A DNA stretch of 64,000 nt from Siderastrea siderea (lineage: Eukaryota > Cnidaria > Anthozoa > Scleractinia > Rhizangiidae). Shown here in pieces: positions 48,760-60,341 of this stretch; the stretch's first letter is position 1, and each line of letters opens with the position of its first letter. The notes beneath the pieces were generated by a model, which worked only from the letters and a program-made list of their open reading frames with translations, was not told the DNA's origin and searched no databases. The DNA lies in NCBI GenBank assembly GCA_964030785.1, contig OZ034967.1, forward strand, positions 63,022,613 to 63,086,612, written 5' to 3'. Position numbers and translations under genes: made by a program.

Positions 48760-49485
48760 ATGGCTACGTCTTCACAACATCTCCGATTATTTCCAGAAAA
48801 TATCGAATTAAACGTCGGAGGAAAGTTCTACTCTACCTCAGTGCTAACATTGACGAGGGAACCAGATTCGCTTCTTGGTCGCATTTTCAGCGGGAGACAA
48901 GAAGTGGACAAAGACCAAACTGGCAAATATTTCATTGATCGGGATGGATTTCTGTTTCGTTACATCCTTGACTTTTTACGGACCAAAAAACTGCACCTTC
49001 CAGATGACTTTTGCGAGATCGCGAGGCTAAGATTGGAGGCTGAATTCTTTGAAATAAGAGGCTTAGAGCTGGAACTCGATTTGTACAGCAGGGCGCGAGA
49101 AAGAGCCGCCACGATAATCCACGAACGCTTTGGTTACATCACACTACACATTCGCGGTACTTACGCATTCGGAAGGTCCGGACAAGCTGATGTTAACTTT
49201 CGCAAACTCCAGAGAGTTGTGGTTTGTGGAAGAGTTTCTTTGTGTCGTGAAGTCTTCGGTGAAACTCTCAACGAGACTCGAGACCCGAACCCTGAAGGAA
49301 ACAGGTACACGAACAGATTTTATCTCAAACACAATTACGTGGAAAAAGCGTTTAAACGGCTACAAGATTGCGACTTTAAACTCGTTTCTAGTAGCGGAGG
49401 GAAAAGCGGCTACACCGCTGATAACGTTAAAAGTGATGAGGACAAATGGGATCATTTTACCATCTATGTATTTTTACGGCGGTAA
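48760..49485 (+). CDS. BTB/POZ (T1) domain protein of the KCTD8/12/16 group
   Basis: A 241-aa protein in a single coding exon. Residues about 11-85 form the T1/BTB domain (IELNVGGKFYSTSVLTLTRE, then DRDGFLFRYILDFLR and LRLEAEFFEI). Residues about 120-241 form the second, H1-like domain (LHIRGTYAFGRSGQADVNFR, VCGRVSLCREVFGETLNETR, YTNRFYLKHNYVEKAF) that marks KCTD8/12/16. In vertebrates these are auxiliary subunits of GABA-B receptors that bind receptor tail and G protein beta-gamma; the same role here is inferred. The ATG at 48,760 is chosen because it starts MATSSQHLRLFPENIELNVGG and the upstream frame has only a TTG. The single-copy layout and intact frame argue that it is functional. Confidence 0.92.
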   Translation: MATSSQHLRLFPENIELNVGGKFYSTSVLTLTREPDSLLGRIFSGRQEVDKDQTGKYFIDRDGFLFRYILDFLRTKKLHLPDDFCEIARLRLEAEFFEIRGLELELDLYSRARERAATIIHERFGYITLHIRGTYAFGRSGQADVNFRKLQRVVVCGRVSLCREVFGETLNETRDPNPEGNRYTNRFYLKHNYVEKAFKRLQDCDFKLVSSSGGKSGYTADNVKSDEDKWDHFTIYVFLRR

Positions 49486-49737
49486 AATTCAAAATGATAG
49501 ATTAGAATGAAAGGTCAATATTTTGAACAAAGGGCTACAAAAGGTAATCCCTATAAGAAAAGATGGGGCATTGTACAGTTTCAGTTTGCTGATTCTAAAA
49601 TTAAATATGTAACGTTTCAATAACATGCAATAATGTAAATGAGTCGAAATGAACTACTTTTATTCAACTTTTTTGCGCTAAGAACGCGAGTTCTTGTCGA
49701 TGAAAGATTTTTTTGTTTTGAAATAGTGCCATTAGCA

Positions 49738-49743
49738 AATAAA
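49738..49743 (+). promoter_or_regulatory. Likely polyadenylation signal of the KCTD gene
   Basis: AATAAA lies 253 bp after the KCTD stop codon, with no competing signal in between. Confidence 0.45.
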
Positions 49744-49749
49744 AGGGTG

Positions 49750-50430
49750 CCTTTCATTGCAAATTTTGTTGGAAATTGTCGCATATAAGCTGTTAATCTC
49801 TTTGTGCCTGTGGCTTACATCTTGTGAAAACAAACACACAAAATTCGTTTTTCGGTTGTTACAAGTAGTCGACTAGTTACAAACGAAATTTTAAGTTGTC
49901 CTTACTTTAGCCTGTCCCACCGCTTAAGTAGAAGGTAAACAAATTGTCAATAAAACCGGGCATTACTAATACCACTATGGAAATTCGGCATCACAAAAGC
50001 AAATAAATGCCATTAACGTGCAATTACGGAGGTTCGGCGGTCATCATAAGCGACACATAATAAGCCGCGAAGTCCTTTAATGTATTTCTAGAGGCTTCAA
50101 GCGGGAATTGTAATGGCACCAACTTTCAGCTGCAAGGGAAAATGCTAGCAGGTTTCTTTTGCTCTTTTCGCTTTAATTTAGAATTCCTCATCTAACACTA
50201 TATAACAATATAACAATTCAAAAGTTTGAGTTCGTATGAGGAATGTCGGGAATCAATCTGATAATTTTTGATTTTTTCAGTGTTCCATAAAGCAAGGAAA
50301 TTGCTTTGTTGTGTGTTTTTTAATTGACTAAAAAAAGAGAAAGAAGTCTTAGCTCAGGAAATTACTTTACGAATGCAAAAGGCAGATGGCGGACGGACAA
50401 GGGAAGAGCACAGGTCATTTGAGTGTCTGC
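49750..50430. other. No recognisable feature
   Basis: AT-rich intergenic sequence between the convergent KCTD gene and the minus-strand exon at 50,431-50,673. No repeat structure or coding signal was found. Confidence 0.3.
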
Positions 50431-50673
50431 CTACATGACGCTTTTACTGTTTCGCTGGACAAACTGATCCGGATAAGAAGTCCATAAGAGATGCTTAAAA
50501 TCTTCTTCTGCGCGAGGCTTAAGGTGAGCCAAAACTTGACCGCGGGTTTTTGGCGGTGCCACAGTAAACCTCAGCGATTTGGCTGGAAAGTATTCGAATG
50601 ATAGGTTCTTCCTAAACATAGAAATCTTCTCAAGCAGGTGATTTAGTCGGGGGGTACTCGCTGGAATGGATGG
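50431..50673 (-). CDS. Terminal exon of an unidentified protein
   Basis: On the minus strand a T-rich tract and TTTTGTTCAG acceptor precede an 80-codon open frame ending in TAG at 50,431-50,433. It is rich in basic and aromatic residues (LLEKISMFRKNLSFEYFPAK, EEDFKHLLWTSYPDQF) with no internal low complexity, as expected for a real exon. I do not recognise the family. Upstream exons must lie to the right (51-52.5 kb), where minus-strand frames at 51,637-52,013 are possible but unconvincing. The exon could also be a chance open frame. Confidence 0.5.
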   Translation of the reverse strand, partial: PSIPASTPRLNHLLEKISMFRKNLSFEYFPAKSLRFTVAPPKTRGQVLAHLKPRAEEDFKHLLWTSYPDQFVQRNSKSVM

Positions 50674-51064
50674 CTGAACAAACAAAACAAACAAACAAAA
50701 AACGTTCGACGAATTACGTTTTGTACACCCCTACATACAATCAGCGTTCTAAATTGGATTCACAGCATTCAGTGAATACTGCAGGTACATCGCTCAAATG
50801 AAAAGCCAAGGGCAAAAAATTGAGGTTTCTGAAAACATAGTAAGAGCATTACTACCCGAAAATTACATTGTATTGATTTGTTTGGCATTGGGTTTTTTCT
50901 GTCAGTATATACGGAACAGGGACACCCAAGCTTCACAGCGTTCAAACGCAAAAATCTACGCCATATTCGGCTTGTCACAGGTTTGAAGTCTGAATCGATT
51001 TAAACGTTTACGAGCGAGGGTGAACTTCGCATAAAAACGATACACAAAACGTCCCGAGAAACCT

Positions 51065-51166
51065 GGCCTGCGTAGCAAGCGTTTCCGTAAGCATTTCCGC
51101 ACGTTCGACGTATTTTTTGGTTTGCAGACAAGCCTGCAGAAACGCTCGCTACGCAGGCTACGAGAA
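51065..51166. repeat. Palindrome, GCCTGCGTAGCAAGCGTTTC arms
   Basis: GCCTGCGTAGCAAGCGTTTC at 51,067 is mirrored by GAAACGCTCGCTACGCAGGC ending near 51,160, with a loop of about 50 bp. It is a small foldback element in a probable intron of the minus-strand gene. Confidence 0.65.
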
Positions 51167-51179
51167 ACCTAATTTCTCG

Positions 51180-52530
51180 CCGAGAAAACTTCTATGATAA
51201 CAGTTCATTTTGAACACCTACTCAACTTACACGAAATTTAGCTAAATTCAGCCACTAAGACCTGGCCACCAAATTAAGCGAAACATAAAAAAAAACTGCT
51301 TAAAACATTGACGAAAGGGTTAAATAACGCAGCAAATACAAAAGAAGGCACGGATGGGCCAAATTGAAGAAGATTAATACGGACTGCAATTGGGGTTTTT
51401 GAAAAACTGTTAGGCTGAACAGTTTTCAAAGTTTATCTCTGTTGTTTCTAAATTTAAATATAACGCTCGGGATACATATTTGTTTGTCACGAAGCTGTGA
51501 TTTTGTCATTTGCAAGTATTTTCTTCGCTAACGTTAAGTTCAGTCCATAGCGAGTTAGGGCGAGTAATTGAAAAAACTAAACAAATTGGACTGGGCTGCC
51601 GTGACACAGCAGAAAAGGTGTTAAGTTCCGGTGCGGTTAAAGTAAACTAAACTTTCCACACTGGCGCGCGCGTCGTACGTGGATTTCTCTGCGCGTAGAA
51701 AGCGTTTTTCGTTTTATGCATTTTGGCCGCGTGAATGATGGCACAAAACTATCGTTTTCTTGACATAGTAATTTCGGCCATGCGAAAAACAAGAAAGCTC
51801 TTGCATCGAGAACGAGCCATGGATTAATTCGTGTATGCCCACCTTGCATTGGCGAAGGAGGAGTACAGTATTACTGCTACTTCCTTTGCTGCTTCGTTTT
51901 TTACTTTCCCCAGCTCTCCTCGGTTCTTCTAATGTAAGATGGCGGCTTCGAAAACCAAAGATTATTTTAAATGACTGAAAAGACGAAATGAGAAATTCGA
52001 ACGCAATACCCACTTGAATCTAAAACAAGATAGTCTCTAATAACAATAATACATACCCAGATTTTTCGTGCGTTATCTAAATGATAAGAAATTGGACGAC
52101 CATTTTCAAACGTACGTTTATGTAATAACGAACAGTTATGTAATAATTTTTGAAACTTTTTATCAAGAAATCTGCACCAATTTTTATTATTTCACTGTTG
52201 TACAGTGTAAAACCTGTCAACTTTGTACATGCATGTTATGACCTTCTTCATTATATAAATAACGGCCGTTTATGGAACGGATTCACAAATTGTTCAACCA
52301 CCCAATTCACATAAACAGCATGTGCAAAGGTACGTTAAGACCCAGGGCAAAAAAGCTGTCCTCGACATAACATGTCTTGAGCTGTCTGCGGTTGATTTTC
52401 AACGAAGCGTGGATATATTGATTGCTTCCTTTTATTGAGGCGAATGATGATGATGATTACCTAAGAAATATCCTGAAAAATAAATTAATTAAAAATAAAT
52501 AAATAAACATTTCAAGAAATCACAGAAACG
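51180..52530. other. No clear gene; possible 5' exons of the minus-strand gene
   Basis: Open frames at 51,637-51,849 and 51,714-52,013 (minus) are not recognised. An AAGATGGCGGC motif occurs at 51,937 on the plus strand. No repeat element was resolved. Confidence 0.25.
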
Positions 52531-52539
52531 CACTGGGTG

Positions 52540-53775
52540 ACGTGACGTTACTGAAGGAAATGAAGACAGAGATATTCACAAGACGAAATATTGCGGAGCC
52601 CCATAAAGGACACTTGTCAAGTTGTCGAAATGTCGACTTGTCGACTTATCAAGACGAGATGTCGAGAGTCAACGAGTTGTTGAGATATCGAGTTGTCGAG
52701 ATGTCGAGTTGTTTGGGGAGAACGCTGACAAACATAATACAGGCTCAAATAGACGGAAACGTGTAAAGGCGAGTCATGAGAAAGAAGCTGAATCTTTTTG
52801 GAAATTTGTTCTTTACATGTTGTCTTTTCTTTGGTACAAATGCCGGTTCTTGGGAGATGTATACCTGCTCTAGGAGAACATGGAATTACGGATCGTGACT
52901 AGCTTACAGACATGTATTTTAACTTCGATTCCAACAACATGAAATAGTTGCCCTCCTTGATCAGGACTACCGAGACTGGTATAAACTCATAAAAGCACAA
53001 AGTGCTCGCTTTCGTCCGGGTTTACGGTTTCCGGCTTGAAAATTGTTCAATAGACGCACCTCGTCACAGAAACGTTTAGTTGGTCAGTCGGGTATAGCTA
53101 CGTAATCAGAGAAACCCTTAAGTGATATAATTAATTTAAGTTATCTTTGTATCTCCTTACTCTTTTCTTGTCTTATTTTGTTACGGTAGGAGGTGGGCTC
53201 ACAACTGCAGATGGGGGGGGGGGGGCTTATAAACAGACACAATTTTAGATTTATCAAACGAGTTAATAAGGTAAATTGGCCACCGCAAAAAAGCTGACGT
53301 TTCGAGCGTTAGCCCTTCTTCAGAGCGCATCATCAGTTGACGCACGCCAATCCTGATTCCATGAGCGAGGATAAGGAAGGCAACTCTTTCATGTTGTCAC
53401 GATCCGTAATTCCATGTTCTCCTAGAGCAGGTATACATCTCTCAAGAACCGGCATTTGTACCAAAGAAAAAAACAACATGTAAAGAACAAAATTCCAAAA
53501 AGATTCAGCTCCTTTCTCATGACTCGTCTTTACACCTGTCCGTCTATTTGAGCCTGTATTATATTTGTCAGCGTTCTCCCCAAACAACTCGACATCTCGA
53601 CATCTCGACAACTCGAACTCTCGTCAACTTGACATCTCGACGTCTCGACATTTTGACAACTCGACATTTCGTCTTGATAAGTCGACAAGTCGACATTTCG
53701 ACAACTTGACAAGTCGACAAGTTTCATGTCCTTTAAGAGGCTCCATGAACTATAGGTATTCCATTCACAAGACAA
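52540..53775. mobile_element. Foldback element with GTCGA-repeat arms
   Basis: The segment 52,540-52,960 is mirrored at about 53,340-53,770, including GAGAACGCTGACAAACATAA and GGTACAAATGCCGGTTCTTG. Each arm contains a degenerate array of TCGACATCTCGACAACTCGA-like units (52,612-52,715 and 53,583-53,722). The loop holds a G run at 53,213-53,224. The open frames on both strands are translations of the repeat. No transposase was seen. Confidence 0.65.
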
Positions 53776-54193
53776 AATATCCACTGGGAAGAGACTACTT
53801 TGAATCAGCAACAGCATCATGTTAATTTACGAATCTCTTTAGTGTTCTGACGTCATCAAGTATTCTTTTGTTATTTAGTTATAACATTAGCAAATCCAAT
53901 CACAGTTTCAAACAGTTAATTAAATGCAACTTCGCACTGCGAGCATGCATTACTCTGACGATTGATACTATCAAAACATGTCAAAATGAAAGAAATTGAA
54001 TAAACTAAACAATCACAATACACTCTAAATAATTTTAAAACTTCTTTTAGAAACATTTGATATGACTAATTTTACAAAGATTGTTAGCCCTATTTTTTTT
54101 CTTTCTTTTTTTTTTATTGCATTTGACTTTTAACCCTTTTTTAGCATTTTACTTTTATCATTGTACTTTATACCTGAAAAGCCCTTTTGGGAG

Positions 54194-54194
<1 letters not shown>

Positions 54195-54249
<55 letters not shown>

Positions 54250-54412
54250 ATTAATATTAATATTCGCTAAAAGGTAAAATGATGTATATATAAGGCTAAA
54301 AAAATAATAATAAAAAGGGGGTATAAACAATTAAAAGGAACCATATGTTTGGTTCCTTTTAATTGTTTATACCCCCTTTTTATCTTTTTTTTTTTTTAGC
54401 CTTGTATATACA

Positions 54413-54502
<90 letters not shown>
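54195..54502. repeat. Two ATT microsatellites flanking a palindrome
   Basis: ATT units at 54,195-54,264 and 54,411-54,502 enclose a palindrome (54,281-54,414) with arms GATGTATATATAAGGCTAAA and GGGGGTATAAACAATTAAAA meeting at AACCATATGTTTGGTT. It resembles two retroelement tails or one expanded foldback. Confidence 0.75.
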
Positions 54503-54503
<1 letters not shown>

Positions 54504-54662
54504 GGAAGTTGAACTTATACAGATTTCATACGCCAGGATATAAAATTATTTTTTTCATGCGCAACCTGCAAAATAGGTACTGAACATTTCCCTAGTAATA
54601 GCGGAGCCTGCGGGCAAAGCCCGCCAGCGGAGCTCCATTGCTAAGGAAATTTGGTAATGTAT

Positions 54663-56410
54663 CAGGAGGGAGTGATGAACTCGCCGCTCGGCTGGTTCGA
54701 GGTGTCTGGCCATCGTGACGTCACGACGTGAAAAGCGCGCGAGTTTGCCGAGTCTTCAAAAATGGCGCTGGCAACTATGTTAGAGTTCGGGCTACAAACG
54801 TATTTTTTGTGCTATTAAGCTTTCAGCTAAGCTTGTTTTCTTGGGTAATGGAATTTTAGACATTCTTTTTTCGATATAGGTAAGTGGCTCTTTGTTTTAA
54901 CGTTAAAATCACACTTAAATAATGTTTTAAGAGTCATGTTTACTCTCTGCGATCGAAGAATTATGCGAGAAAACTGTTATTGTCCGCGTCCCAAAAAGTG
55001 TGTTTATTTCAGTTATATACCACAGGGAAACTTGAAACTTGGCTACGGACTAGCCTATAGTTTAGCAAAAGTACCCAAGTTGAAAAAAGTGATATAGTAT
55101 TTGCCAAAAAAATGATCAGTCCGTTTGTTTAGCTGAGTGTAATAGAAGGCGATGTTTAGCACTTAAAAGTTAACTTCTCTTACAGTATTTGCTTCCATCT
55201 TCTGTATAAGGAAAGAATAGTGATATTTAGTTGCTAGAGAAAGAGTAATCGAACTAAGTAAATTTTCTGCCACCTCATTTAACCCGTGTAAACTACACTT
55301 TTGCAGAACAACATAAAAATCTGGATCAGCTCGCAAATTATGCGGGCGCCTGAGGAAACAAGCCTTCTCTGATCTGGTTCTGTACTTTTTTATGAAAACT
55401 AATAGATATATTTGAGTACCATTTGGATCAGTGATTCAGTGATTTATTCTCAATACCTCCAGTTTCCTCTAGATTCAGTTGCTGTCCAGGTTGCATAGTG
55501 TTTTAGAAAGAGTTTGACCGTCTACTTGATCCACAATTAGCTACAACTGACGATGACCGTTTCGCAAATAAATTGAATTGGTCCTGTCATTTGATTTTCA
55601 AAGATTAATTACTTTTAAAACAGTCAAACTGAGGACCATTCTAGTAAAGAGAGAGCCTTGTTAACCCTTAACATCAGTAACCTGAGAAAGTTGCCGTTTT
55701 AGATAAACTGTGGTTTTTCATAATTATTCGATAAGAGATCAGCAGAAATTTGGCCGGAAAGCCGGCGTGTCAGCTGTTTTGCCTTGCCTCCAGCAAATGT
55801 TGTCATCTTTGTCGTTTTTTACAAGATAGTTTAGCAAAGTAAGCAATTACTGTGGTCTATTATTAACTTCGAACCAAGCACATGAATTCACAGTAAACGT
55901 TTCTTTGTATTGGAGTATTCTTCTCCACATTTTAATGATGTTTAAAGCCACTGATCATTTTAATGAAATTGTTACGCAATTTTATTTTCCTAAAATTGGA
56001 AAGAGTTTATACATATAAAAGTTATGTTTTTGTCTCCAAGCGACACATCTTAGGGTTTGTGAGATACAGCTTCTGAAAGGTGATCTTGATCACGATTTCA
56101 ATCGATCAACCAAAGCGTCCATGAAATCTTTTGAGTCTTATCGCCAATTGGTTATTTTGTTTTGAGGACCAATTTGCATTAAGAATACTTTTTATGTTAT
56201 AGCATGCAGCATACCTTTCGTTCTTTTATTGTTTTGATCTGTTCTTTTTGAGAAACTGGACTGTAAACATTTGCGAGGAAGCCATTTGTTAACTTTCCTT
56301 TGAATTTCCGGGGCAGATTTATATGTGACGTCACGATGGCCAGACACCTCGGTTTTTCATTTGCCAATACCGGCGCTTGTGCCCAGGCCCAAGTTCATCA
56401 CTCCCTCCTG
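54663..56410. mobile_element. 1.75-kb inverted-repeat element with GGTAATGTA at both ends
   Basis: The left end CAGGAGGGAGTGATGAACT and right end AGTTCATCACTCCCTCCTG are inverted, and CGAGGTGTCTGGCCATCGTG at 54,699 is mirrored at 56,331-56,352. GGTAATGTA occurs at 54,653-54,661 and again at 56,410-56,418, a likely target duplication of 8-9 bp. The interior is AT-rich and non-coding. The class (hAT-like by CAG ends and duplication length) is tentative. Confidence 0.65.
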
Positions 56411-56703
56411 GTAATGTAGACAGCGCTGAATAACGTCTGCGCATGTGCGACACATCATGCCGCGCGTCGACTGGGTATAACAACAAACCCTATGAAAATG
56501 GCGGCGTATTCAAAATTTTGCTAGTAGACCCCGGTTTTTCGTAAAAAAGAAGAGTTTAACAAAAAACAGTAGCTTGAAAATTTTAAACTACCTTCTTCGT
56601 TAATGACCCATCATAAGTCTTTTTGTACACTGGGGTTTTAAGTTTGTACAAGGAGTGAAAATACGGAGCGAAAACGAGAAATTTATCGCCAGAGCTATCG
56701 GGT

Positions 56704-57885
56704 ATGGAATGGTACGCTTTACTGCTGTGGTCTACGTGCCTTTTGACGCTCGTGGACGTAAACGCCCAGCCTGACGATCGAATTTGCTGGTTTCTGAAAA
56801 AAACACGAGCTGGAGAAGGTTGCCACGGTCCTCTGAGGCAATTTGACGAGGCCATTGCTCGATACGTAAATGGAAATTTAAATTGTTGGGCATGCACTCG
56901 ACACTGGATGAGAGCCACTCGAGAGGCGAATGGTTACTGTGCATCTCCGCTGCTAGAACACTCAAGTGAATTGTCGAAAAGGAAAATTCCAGCGAGGTTT
57001 TACCGCTTGTTTGATCGCGTGGGGGCAAATGAGATCCCGAATTACCGGCCCGGAACCCGCTGGTACATCAAGTGCGCGATGGTTTCAGACAATGTATTTT
57101 CTAACGAGCCAGATTATATTTCTCCTGCAAAAGTACGTGTGATATTTTTTCTTTGTCTACATTTTATTTCAATTGATAGAATATACGTGCAAATTTTTGA
57201 AAGAGCACCCGGAAAGAATGAAATAATGATTGAAATTGGTAACTGATATACAGTTAACACACAACTATCAAATCATTATCACTGACACCTTTGGTTTCAA
57301 CATTATAAAGCATTACAAAACAAAAACAAACCTGATAAACCAAACCACTATTTTCAAAATTAAGCCATACAACAAGAAACAAACAAACAAACAAAAGGAA
57401 AAAAGTATTCTACGATAGGTAACTGGGACCACAATTTTTTTTGTTTTGTATTGTTTCTGGCCTGACAAAAAATTATTTATATTGTATTTTTCTACCTTAT
57501 TAAAAAAGAAACCTCTGGAACCAAATTAACATTATATCACGATTATCTGTTACTGTACTTTCATTGCAGAGACAAGCTAAAACCTCTGCCTCTTCCAGCT
57601 CCAACAAAACCATCATAACACAATCGTCTGCCAATAATCAGGTATAATGATAGGAACCATTTTTTAGAATTTCATTTCTTTTATATATTAATAATATTAT
57701 TTACAAAGGATAGCCCCATCAGTGTAAAAACACTGGTGTCAAAGCGGACACTTTCACTAAAAAAAAAACAAATTATTTTAAGGACATAAGAATAATTTTC
57801 TTAGTGTAAATCTTCTTAGGACACTGTTGCATCACAGAACTCCACCAGTCAGCCTGCAACAACCCTGCAAAATAAGGAAACATAA
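56704..57885 (+). CDS. Small secreted Cys-containing protein, three exons, family unknown
   Basis: Exons 56,704-57,132, 57,570-57,641 and 57,820-57,885 join in phase 0 with GT/AG borders to give about 188 aa. Residues 1-21 are a typical signal peptide (MEWYALLLWSTCLLTLVDVNA) with cleavage expected before QPDDR. The mature part has cysteines in CWFL, GCHG, NCWACTRHW, YCASP and YIKCAM, then a Ser/Thr/Gln-rich tail from exons 2 and 3. There is no second membrane segment, so it is expected to be extracellular. I do not recognise the family. The 3' exons rest on splice signals and matching phase, and are less certain than exon 1. An alternative is that exon 1 continues past 57,132 to a stop at 57,246. 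Confidence 0.65.
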
Positions 57886-58137
57886 TCGCAGTTTTTTCTC
57901 GAAAAAGCAGTACAGGTTTCAAAACAAATACTTTTTCGGGAACTGTTACAGCTGTAACGTGGGCAGCAAACATAAAACAAGACTTAAGTAAAGCTAAATG
58001 GTTAAGCTTAAGCTTATATGTTCATTGAAAGTAATAATTTTGTTTTACAGTGTAATCATTCAAGAAGTAAAATTTCCACTCACCTTTACTGGCATTTTCT
58101 ACAACTTCTCACTGCTTTTATTTCCACCATTTCCATC

Positions 58138-58143
58138 AATAAA
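58138..58143 (+). promoter_or_regulatory. Possible polyadenylation signal for the 56.7 kb gene
   Basis: AATAAA lies about 250 bp after the predicted stop codon at 57,885. Confidence 0.3.
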
Positions 58144-58499
58144 ACTTCATTTCTCTTAGGAGAAAAGCAGATAAGCGAAGCAACTTGATGACGGTTGAAT
58201 ACGCTCACAGTGACACGAGATACATGTACGTAGTTCCAAACATGTCGTCTTTCTGTCGCATTTCTAACATTTCTTGGTGAAAAAATGGACTTATCAATTG
58301 CGAAGCGTCCTTGTGACTCTGTTCCGAACAAAGATTGGGAAATGAACGCGTTTCTGCCGAAAAATAAAAGACATTTTCTCCCACAAGACACACTCGCTAC
58401 AAAGAACCACTCATCACATTTCGCGCCGAATCTTACGCTGTTGTCTTTTCAAATTCGCACATGCGCAGACGTTATTCAGCGCTGTTGGTAATGTATCGA

Positions 58500-60335
58500 T
58501 GCGAAAAATTTTGGTTGTGACGTCAGCGTACGTCCGTCCGTCCGACCGTCCGTACAGACTCTGGGGGAGGGGGAGGGAAGTCCCAAGGCAACCCGACCGG
58601 GAGTGGGGAATGCCATCTTTTCTTGGCGGGAAATCGCGCGGTGCTTTTGGGCAACCGGGACGGCAACCGGCGTGAAATCGCATGACCATCGTCGCTTTTG
58701 AAAAAGAGGTTTCTTTAAAAAGCTTAAGTTTATTTAGCAAAACGATTGTTCGACGGTACTGTAGTTTTAAACTTGAGAAAAAAACATTTAATACCTATAA
58801 ATGGAAAGAAAAAGTCCAAAAGAATACTGGTAGTAGGCGAAAACTTCAAGTTACGAAAGCTGCCTTCAAAGGACCTCATCGCTTTGTTTTCTTCACGGCG
58901 GAGAGCTTGCCTTGTTCTGAAACACAACCGAGTAAGTGAAGTTTTTAAAGGGTTTAAGGTGCATGATTTTGAGTATTTATTACGGTCAAAGAAATTACAT
59001 TTTGAAATTGAATTTATGTCATTAGAAATGTGTCATTCACTTTTGACTTCAAAAAATTATTAGAAAACGAGCTCAGATTTGTGACAGATGTAGTCTTAGA
59101 TTATTTTGCCATGCTGGAAGTGTAATGCGAATTGCATTTAAGTATAAACTTACGGGTTTTCGAATAAACGTTTTCAAAAATGATTTCTCTGTTTATTATT
59201 TTGTGTTTGTTTATTCATAACAGTAGGTCAAAGCACAGTCGCAAGGCAACTGCACAAGCATCACTTACGGCGAATAATTGCTTTCAATTTTAACTGTCGG
59301 ATCGGTTTGTGCAATTGTCGATTTTCTTGTCCTAGAACTTTTCAATAGTAAGCGAAGCAGTTGTCGGTTTAAGACTATTTTATCCGAAAAGCTTCCGAAA
59401 AACAAGTTTTTTTGCGTTCCTCAAAGCGCCTAACTTTAAATGGGCTTACTTCGCATCCGCAAAACTTATGCCATAATTTAAAGCGTGTTTGGTGTTTGCT
59501 CGTTTTCAATCTTGATGGTATAAATTTTGACCAGACTAATAGGGGCAGTTCATGTTATTTGTTAATTGAACATCCGAACGCGATGAAGATAACCCATTTA
59601 CTTCAGAATAAGTTTTATTTTGTTGTTGTACATGAGCGCCGTTTCAAGTTCATTCAAGCCAACAGCCAATAATCCAAGGGGATTTGACAAGCCTTGACAG
59701 TTATTGACAGGATATGGAAACATTAAAAAAACCAAGCAAGACTGCTCCTGAGTAAAATATGTGTTCAGTTTGATGCCCGAAAAAAAAATTAAGCTGTGCT
59801 CAGCCTCTAGAATGACCTTTCGAGCTTGGTTTTACAGAACAGATCCTCAAAATCTTGGAGGACAATTCGGAACACTTTCGGGCTTTTTGAGAAACACTTT
59901 TCGAAAGGGAACGAGCCAAAGAAAGCCCCGAAATATATTTCAGAGCGAAAAGTTTCAGGACTATTTTTGAGAAACGAGCACCAGTTTATTCCTTGGAGGC
60001 TCCGCTTTTAGGCATGGCTAAATCTATATATTAGTTACTGCTGCATGTAATTTTTCTTCCTTTTTTTTTTTGAACAATCGCAAACAAACAGAAATCGCAG
60101 GTAGTCTTGATGTTACGACACTCTTCAGGTTCAAACAGCACTAAAGTTCAGTAGGAAGAAAATATGTTTATACGAAGAAATAATACGTAGAAATGAATTT
60201 CTACATGAAACCCGCTGGTTGCCCAAATCGTCTTTCAAAAGTTAAACCTTAAGTCAACGCCGGTTATAGACGAAGAGATATATATAAAACACGTTAAAAG
60301 ATAAACAGGTGATACCTTGCTAAATAAACACGGTG
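58500..60335. other. No recognisable gene
   Basis: The open frames at 58,746-59,063, 59,412-59,672 and 59,761-59,970 (plus) match no family I recognise and lack exon context. A TTTATT at 59,985-59,990 is an AATAAA on the minus strand, about 350 bp past the HTATSF1-like stop, and may end that transcript. Confidence 0.3.
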
Positions 60336-60341
60336 GTTTCG

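Larger units (their letters stand above)
56421..58484. repeat. 30-bp perfect inverted repeats flanking the secreted-protein gene
   Basis: CAGCGCTGAATAACGTCTGC with GCATGTGCGA at 56,421-56,450 is exactly mirrored at 58,455-58,484. Each copy is next to GGTAATGTA (56,410-56,418 and 58,487-58,495). The gene at 56,704-57,885 lies between them. Confidence 0.7.

Noticed and set aside
54130..54330. Open frame with a poly-Asn run
   Set aside because: It is the (ATT)n microsatellite read on the minus strand.
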